Both the position numbers and the translations under genes were made by a program. A DNA stretch of 44,258 nt from Clostridium sp. UBA2485 (GTDB lineage: Bacteria > Bacillota > Clostridia > Clostridiales > Clostridiaceae). Below, one piece after another: positions 39,498 through 44,258 of this stretch; within the stretch, counting starts at the first letter, position 1, and each line of letters opens with the position of its first letter. The notes under the pieces are model-generated. The model did not search any database, was not told the origin of the DNA, and saw only the letters and a list, made by a program, of their open reading frames with translations. The DNA lies in assembly GCF_002341865.1 (NCBI RefSeq), contig NZ_DDOV01000058.1, positions 39,267 to 83,524 on the forward strand, written 5' to 3'.

Positions 39498-39608
39498 ATG
39501 CTAATGGATTTTATTTTTGTAGCCACATTACTAGTAAGTTATGGATTGTTCTATAGATTTATAAAATGGTGTGATTATCAAATTAGCCCCAAACAGATAG
39601 ATGAATGA
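39498..39608 (+). CDS. 36-residue membrane peptide of the kdp operon
   Basis: A short gene with a strong ribosome binding site (GGGGGAG at 39486-39492) starts at the ATG at 39498. It encodes one transmembrane helix (FIFVATLLVSYGLFYRFI) followed by KWCDYQISPKQIDE. It is 44 bp before kdpA. Small hydrophobic peptides precede kdpA in many operons: KdpF in enterobacteria stabilises the complex, and two small hydrophobic ORFs were described before kdpA in Clostridium acetobutylicum. It is therefore probably a KdpF-like or accessory subunit, though the sequence is not a classic KdpF. Confidence 0.75.
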   Translation: MLMDFIFVATLLVSYGLFYRFIKWCDYQISPKQIDE

Positions 39609-39652
39609 TAGTATTGATTATTTAGAATCAAAAAACTTGGGAGGTTTAGTAT

Positions 39653-41332
39653 ATGGATATTCTACAAATAGTTGTAACGCTGATATTATTTATGTTGTTT
39701 ATAGTACCAGTAGGCACATATCTCTACAAAGTGGCAAGTGGGGAAAGGTCATTTGTTGATCCAGTCTTTGATAAAGTAGATAATTTTATATTTAAGATTA
39801 CAAAAGTTAAGAAAGAAGAAATGAACTGGAAAAAATATGCTACATCATTATTGTTATTTAATGGAGTAATGATTTTAATAGCATATTTCATTTTAAGGTT
39901 TCAAAATATAAGTTTTTTAAATCCCAATGGTATAGATAGTATGGAGCAAAGTCTTAGTTTTAACACTGCTATAAGTTTTATTACCAATACTAATCTTCAA
40001 AATTATAGTGGAGAGTCAGCAGTATCGTATTTTACTCAGATGAGTGTGATTACATTTCTTATGTTCACATCTGCAGCGACAGGTCTTTCAGCAGCCTTAG
40101 CTTTTATTAGGGGACTTGCTGGACGTAAAAAGACTGTTGGAAACTTTTTTGTTGACCTTGTAAGAATTATAACTAGAGTATCGTTACCATTATCAATACT
40201 TGTTGCATTACTTCTTGTATGGCAAGGAGTTCCACAAACTCTTTCTCCGAATGTGACAGTTAATACCATTGAAGAGAAGTTTCAAGATATAGCCCTTGGA
40301 CCAGTAGCTTCTTTAGAATCTATTAAACACATTGGAACGAATGGCGGGGGGTTCTTTGGAGCTAATTCTTCACATCCTTTTGAAAATCCTACACCTATAA
40401 CAAATTTAATAGAAATGCTATCAATGATGGTGATCCCAGGATCCTTAGTTTACACTTTCGGTTTAATGATAGGAAAGAAGAAAGAAGGGTGGACAATTTT
40501 TAAAGCTATGGCAATATTACTTTTAATAGCAATTCCTATTTGTTACTATGCTGAAATGAGAGGAAATCCTGAATTGGCTAATGTGGGATTATCGCAAATA
40601 GCAGGAAATATGGAAGGAAAAGAAGTTAGATTTGGTATAGCACAATCGTCACTTTTTACAACTATAACAACAGCATTTACAACGGGAACTGTAAATAATA
40701 TGCATGACTCTTTAACTCCATTAGGGGGAATGGTAGCACTATGGAATATGATGCTTAATGTAGTCTTTGGTGGAAATGGTGTTGGACTTATGGGAATGAT
40801 TATGTATGCAATATTAGCGGTATTCTTATGTGGCCTTATGGTAGGACGTACACCAGAATTTTTAAGAAAGAAAATCGAAGGAAAAGAGATTAAATTAATT
40901 GCCCTGGCAATAATTATTCATCCATTAATAATACTAATGCCATCAGCTATAGCACTTAGTGTACAATCAGGACTTAACGGCATAACAAATCATGGATTTC
41001 ATGGATTAACTCAAGTACTTTATCAGTACACTTCATCAGCCGCTAATAATGGTTCAGGATTTGAAGGACTTATAGATAATACAATCTTTTGGAATAGCAC
41101 AACAGGTATAGTAATGCTAGTTGGCAGATATATGTCAATGATATTATTACTTGCAGTTGCAGGATCTTTTGCAGCAAAGAAAGCATTACCAGAAAATGAT
41201 GTATTTTTTAGAACTGACAACAGAATGTTTGTAGTTATAATAGTAGCTGTTGTGATAATTATAGGAGCGTTGACTTTCCTTCCTGCTTTGGCACTAGGAC
41301 CAATTGCAGAACATTTAACCTTAGGACAATAG
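39653..41332 (+). CDS. kdpA: Potassium-transporting ATPase subunit KdpA
   Basis: This 559-residue membrane protein selects and conducts potassium in the KdpFABC pump. Ten or so transmembrane helices are visible. Filter-region segments typical of KdpA are seen: FITNTNLQNYSGESAVSY, IGTNGGGFFGANSSHPFENP, TTAFTTGTVNNMHDSLTPLGG and YTSSAANNGSGFEG. Each carries the Gly-rich filter-type turn of the family. The length matches other KdpA proteins. The start follows TGGGAGG. The next gene, kdpB, begins 26 bp downstream. Confidence 0.97.
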   Translation: MDILQIVVTLILFMLFIVPVGTYLYKVASGERSFVDPVFDKVDNFIFKITKVKKEEMNWKKYATSLLLFNGVMILIAYFILRFQNISFLNPNGIDSMEQSLSFNTAISFITNTNLQNYSGESAVSYFTQMSVITFLMFTSAATGLSAALAFIRGLAGRKKTVGNFFVDLVRIITRVSLPLSILVALLLVWQGVPQTLSPNVTVNTIEEKFQDIALGPVASLESIKHIGTNGGGFFGANSSHPFENPTPITNLIEMLSMMVIPGSLVYTFGLMIGKKKEGWTIFKAMAILLLIAIPICYYAEMRGNPELANVGLSQIAGNMEGKEVRFGIAQSSLFTTITTAFTTGTVNNMHDSLTPLGGMVALWNMMLNVVFGGNGVGLMGMIMYAILAVFLCGLMVGRTPEFLRKKIEGKEIKLIALAIIIHPLIILMPSAIALSVQSGLNGITNHGFHGLTQVLYQYTSSAANNGSGFEGLIDNTIFWNSTTGIVMLVGRYMSMILLLAVAGSFAAKKALPENDVFFRTDNRMFVVIIVAVVIIIGALTFLPALALGPIAEHLTLGQ

Positions 41333-41358
41333 AGCCCTAATTAAAGGAGTTATTCATT

Positions 41359-43416
41359 ATGAGTATGAAAAAGAATAAAAAGATTTTAAATAAAGATATA
41401 ATTATTACTGCTATTAAGAATTCATTTATAAAGCTTAATCCTAAAATTATGTATAAGAATCCTGTTATGTTTATAGTTGAAATAGGTTTTTTTATTACCT
41501 TAATATTAAGTATCTTTCCAAACATTTTTGGTAATGAAGGAGAAAATTTACGGATATATAATGGAATAGTAAGCTTCATACTTCTAATTACAGTACTCTT
41601 TGCAAACTTTGCAGAAGCAGTGGCAGAAGGAAGGGGAAAAGCTCAAGCAGAAACACTAAAGAAAACAAGAAAGGATACAAAGGCAAAACTTATTTCTAAA
41701 AATGGAGCTGTAAATATAATAAGTGCAAGTGAGCTAAAAAAAGGAGATATAGTTCTAGTTGAAATTGGTGATTTAATACCAAATGATGGAGTTATAATTG
41801 AAGGAATTGCTTCGGTAGATGAATCAGCTATTACTGGAGAATCCGCCCCAGTATTAAAGGAAGCTGGAGGAGATTTTAGTGCTGTTACTGGTGGAACAAA
41901 GGTTGTTAGTGATTGGATTAAAGTTGAAATAATAGCGTCTCCAGGTGAATCTTTTCTTGATAAAATGATTAGTCTTGTAGAAGGAGCTTCAAGGCAAAAA
42001 ACTCCTAACGAAATAGCCTTAAGTACAGTTCTTATTAGTTTAACAATTATTTTTATAATAGTAATAGTCTCTTTATTACCAATGGCAAACTATTCTCAAG
42101 TTGAAATTCCAGTTTCAACATTAATAGCTTTATTAGTTTGTCTTATACCTACTACTATAGGAGGATTGTTATCAGCTATAGGGATAGCAGGCATGGATAG
42201 AGTTACAAAGTTTAATGTTATCGCTATGTCAGGTAAAGCTGTAGAGGCTTGTGGAGATGTAGATACTATGATACTTGATAAAACAGGTACTATTACTTTC
42301 GGAAATAGAATGGCAGCAGAGTTTATACCTGTAGGCAAGCATATAAAAGAAGAAGTTACAAGGTTTGCTGCTTTATCATCTATAAAAGATGAAACACCAG
42401 AAGGTAGATCTATAATAGAATTAGCTAGAAAAAACAATGTTATTATAAATGAAGATGAGTATAAAGATAGTCTATTTATTGAATTTACTGCTCAAAGCAG
42501 AATGAGTGGTATGGATTTAAAGGATGGAATTAAGATAAGAAAAGGCGCTGCTGATTCTATTAAAAATTTTGTAATTAGTATTGGCGGTAAAATTCCTGAG
42601 GATTTAGATAAGGTTACAGAACAGGTTTCAAAGTTAGGTGGCACCCCTCTTGTTGTATGCGTAGATAAGCATATACTTGGTGTTATATATCTTAAGGATA
42701 CTGTAAAACCAGGATTAATTGAAAGATTTGCAAGACTTAGGGAGATGAGAATAAAGACCGTTATGTGCACAGGAGATAACCCACTAACAGCTGCAACTAT
42801 AGCTAAAGAAGCTGGGGTTGATGAGTTTATTTCTGAATGTAATCCAGAGGATAAAATTGATGTAATTAAAAGAGAACAAGCTGAAGGTAAAATTGTAGCA
42901 ATGACTGGAGATGGAACCAATGATGCACCTGCCCTTGCACAAGCAGACGTAGGACTCGCTATGAATAGTGGAACGCAAGCGGCAAAAGAGGCAGCTAATA
43001 TGGTTGATCTAGATTCAGATCCAACAAAAATTTTAGAGGTAGTTGAAATTGGTAAGCAGTTATTAATAACAAGAGGAGCATTGACTACTTTTAGTATATC
43101 AAATGATGTAGCTAAATATTTTGCTATAATACCTGCAATGTTTTCTATAGCTATACCAGAGATGAATAGTATAAATATAATGGGGTTAAATACTCCAACA
43201 AGTGCAGTATTGTCGGCATTGATATTTAATGCCATTATAATACCGTTATTAATACCAATTGCCATGAGAGGTGTTAAATATAAGCCAATGAAGGCAGAAA
43301 AAATGTTAATGAAAAATATTTCAATATATGGACTAGGTGGTGTAATAGTTCCATTTATAGGTATTAAGCTTATAGATTTACTTGTATCACCAGTTTTAAA
43401 AATTTTTAGTTTATAG
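41359..43416 (+). CDS. kdpB: Potassium-transporting P-type ATPase subunit KdpB
   Basis: This 685-residue P-type ATPase energises potassium uptake. Motifs: phosphorylated Asp307 in MILDKTGTIT, actuator TGES at 159-162 (including Ser162, whose phosphorylation inhibits the E. coli pump at high potassium), the GDGTNDAPAL hinge, and membrane segment CLIPTTIGGLLSAIG around residues 261-275. Numbering at these sites matches the E. coli protein. The start follows AAAGGAG. It is in the operon between kdpA (26 bp) and kdpC (27 bp). Confidence 0.97.
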   Translation: MSMKKNKKILNKDIIITAIKNSFIKLNPKIMYKNPVMFIVEIGFFITLILSIFPNIFGNEGENLRIYNGIVSFILLITVLFANFAEAVAEGRGKAQAETLKKTRKDTKAKLISKNGAVNIISASELKKGDIVLVEIGDLIPNDGVIIEGIASVDESAITGESAPVLKEAGGDFSAVTGGTKVVSDWIKVEIIASPGESFLDKMISLVEGASRQKTPNEIALSTVLISLTIIFIIVIVSLLPMANYSQVEIPVSTLIALLVCLIPTTIGGLLSAIGIAGMDRVTKFNVIAMSGKAVEACGDVDTMILDKTGTITFGNRMAAEFIPVGKHIKEEVTRFAALSSIKDETPEGRSIIELARKNNVIINEDEYKDSLFIEFTAQSRMSGMDLKDGIKIRKGAADSIKNFVISIGGKIPEDLDKVTEQVSKLGGTPLVVCVDKHILGVIYLKDTVKPGLIERFARLREMRIKTVMCTGDNPLTAATIAKEAGVDEFISECNPEDKIDVIKREQAEGKIVAMTGDGTNDAPALAQADVGLAMNSGTQAAKEAANMVDLDSDPTKILEVVEIGKQLLITRGALTTFSISNDVAKYFAIIPAMFSIAIPEMNSINIMGLNTPTSAVLSALIFNAIIIPLLIPIAMRGVKYKPMKAEKMLMKNISIYGLGGVIVPFIGIKLIDLLVSPVLKIFSL

Positions 43417-43443
43417 TCTATCTATATACTGGGGGTAATTTTT

Positions 43444-44082
43444 ATGAAGAGCATAATTAAAACTTCATTTTTAATGACAATAACGTTAATTATAGTATGT
43501 GGATTTATATATCCACTTTTGGTCACAGGTGCTAGTCAGTTATTTTTTAACGAAGAAGCAAATGGAAGCTTAATTGAGTTTAATGGCAAGATAGTTGGCT
43601 CTAAACTTATAGGGCAAGATTTTGAAGATGAAAGATTCTTTCAAGGCAGAGTATCAGCGGTAAGTTATAACACCTATGCAAAAGAAGATAATCTTAAAGA
43701 TGAAAATGGAAAAAAAATATTTTCAGGGGTAGCTTCAGGCTCTGACAATCTTGCACCATCAAATACAGCACTAAAGGAGAGAGTAAGTAAAGATATAGAG
43801 GAATTTTTAAAGAATAATCTAAATATAAATAAAGAAGATATTCCAGCAGATTTAGTAACTAGTTCTGGATCTGGATTAGATCCTCATATAACTCCAGAGT
43901 CTGCTAAGATACAGTTAGATAGAGTATCTAAAGCCTCTGGGATAGCTATAAGTGATTTAGAAAAAATAATTGAAAAATATACGGAAGGTAGATCATTAGG
44001 TATATTTGGAGAACCTAGAGTAAATGTTCTTTTAGTTAATTTAGAGATTGCTACAATACTAAAGAATAATGGTAAGTTATAA
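43444..44082 (+). CDS. kdpC: Potassium-transporting ATPase subunit KdpC
   Basis: This 212-residue protein has one N-terminal membrane helix (SFLMTITLIIVCGFIYPLLVTGASQLFF). The KdpC periplasmic-side domain follows, with GSKLIGQDFEDERFFQGRVSAVSYNTYA, SGSDNLAPSNTALKERV, DLVTSSGSGLDPHITPESA and a C-terminal DLEKIIEKYTEGRSLGIFGEPRVNVLLVNL. It assists assembly and ATP affinity of the pump. The start follows TGGGGGT. No kdpD or kdpE gene is seen in the remaining 176 bp. Confidence 0.96.
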   Translation: MKSIIKTSFLMTITLIIVCGFIYPLLVTGASQLFFNEEANGSLIEFNGKIVGSKLIGQDFEDERFFQGRVSAVSYNTYAKEDNLKDENGKKIFSGVASGSDNLAPSNTALKERVSKDIEEFLKNNLNINKEDIPADLVTSSGSGLDPHITPESAKIQLDRVSKASGIAISDLEKIIEKYTEGRSLGIFGEPRVNVLLVNLEIATILKNNGKL

Positions 44083-44258
44083 TTTAAAGATTTAATATTT
44101 ATTTTGACTAGGATTATCTTAGAGATGTATTATATTTATTAAATAGGATTGACTTATGTAGATAAAATATCTTAAAAACTAATATATAGCTCAATGTTCT
44201 ATGACATTAAATATTTCAATTCATAACCTTAATCAATGGAGAATTGAAAATGGACAAT

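Noticed and set aside
42492..43265. Long antisense frame inside kdpB
   Set aside because: It is a shadow of the strongly conserved kdpB coding frame; its composition (Ile/Ser/Pro-rich) is typical of reverse frames and it has no start signal.
44083..44258. Start of kdpD/kdpE or kdpX after kdpC
   Set aside because: No ribosome binding site or coding frame is visible in the last 176 bp.

Overview
The window looks like chromosomal DNA from a low-GC, spore-forming Firmicute, most likely a Clostridium sensu stricto species. This is inferred from the strongly AT-rich base composition, A-rich purine Shine-Dalgarno sites, AT-rich intrinsic terminators, a CotH-family spore-coat kinase relative, XRE-TPR regulators, and guanine and cobalamin riboswitches of Firmicute type. 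No rRNA, tRNA, CRISPR array, phage or intact insertion sequence was seen. Many starts were moved from the longest possible ORF to the codon 5-10 nt after a clear ribosome binding site.

Layout. (1) 1-4.4 kb: the 5' part of a DEAD-box RNA helicase (minus strand), a TatD nuclease, a xylose-isomerase-like TIM barrel protein and an XRE-TPR regulator; copies of a short GAACCGTCCC-type repeat flank tatD. (2) 4.5-6.7 kb: a guanine-class purine riboswitch with its terminator, then pbuX and xpt (purine salvage). (3) 6.8-14.7 kb: a DUF5050-type protein, a DUF2785 protein, an AraC/GyrI-like regulator, a GNAT acetyltransferase, a seven-helix membrane protein and a MarR repressor that appear to share an operator, a Cys-rich protein with a GyrI-like partner, a broken small membrane gene and an ArsR-type regulator. 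(4) 14.9-21.2 kb: a near-consensus promoter, a cobalamin riboswitch with terminator, and a six-gene operon for a nickel/cobalt-type (Nik/Opp family) ABC importer ending in a SAM methyltransferase. (5) 21.2-26.7 kb: a VTC-domain protein, a DUF4956 membrane protein and a large CotH protein in one operon, divergent from an OmpR-type two-component system. (6) 26.7-31.3 kb: a GNAT protein, a second XRE-TPR regulator overlapping a frameshifted alpha/beta hydrolase, about 900 bp holding relics of two decayed genes, and a lipoprotein. (7) 31.6-36.1 kb: a two-component system, a BcrAB-like ABC exporter and undecaprenyl-diphosphatase UppP, which reads as a cell-envelope peptide (bacitracin-type) defence locus. 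(8) 36.5-37.4 kb: a second AraC/GyrI-like regulator. (9) 37.6-44.1 kb: a kdp potassium pump operon (a 36-residue membrane peptide, kdpA, kdpB, kdpC), divergent from an unusual three-gene operon encoding a transglutaminase-fold protein that appears to lack its catalytic Cys and His and two half-length TrkA/KtrA-like Rossmann proteins.

The most promising less-described systems are the kdp-divergent operon, the VTC-DUF4956-CotH-two-component cluster, and the cobalamin-riboswitch-controlled importer with its methyltransferase. All functional statements come from reading motifs by eye; no database search was run.
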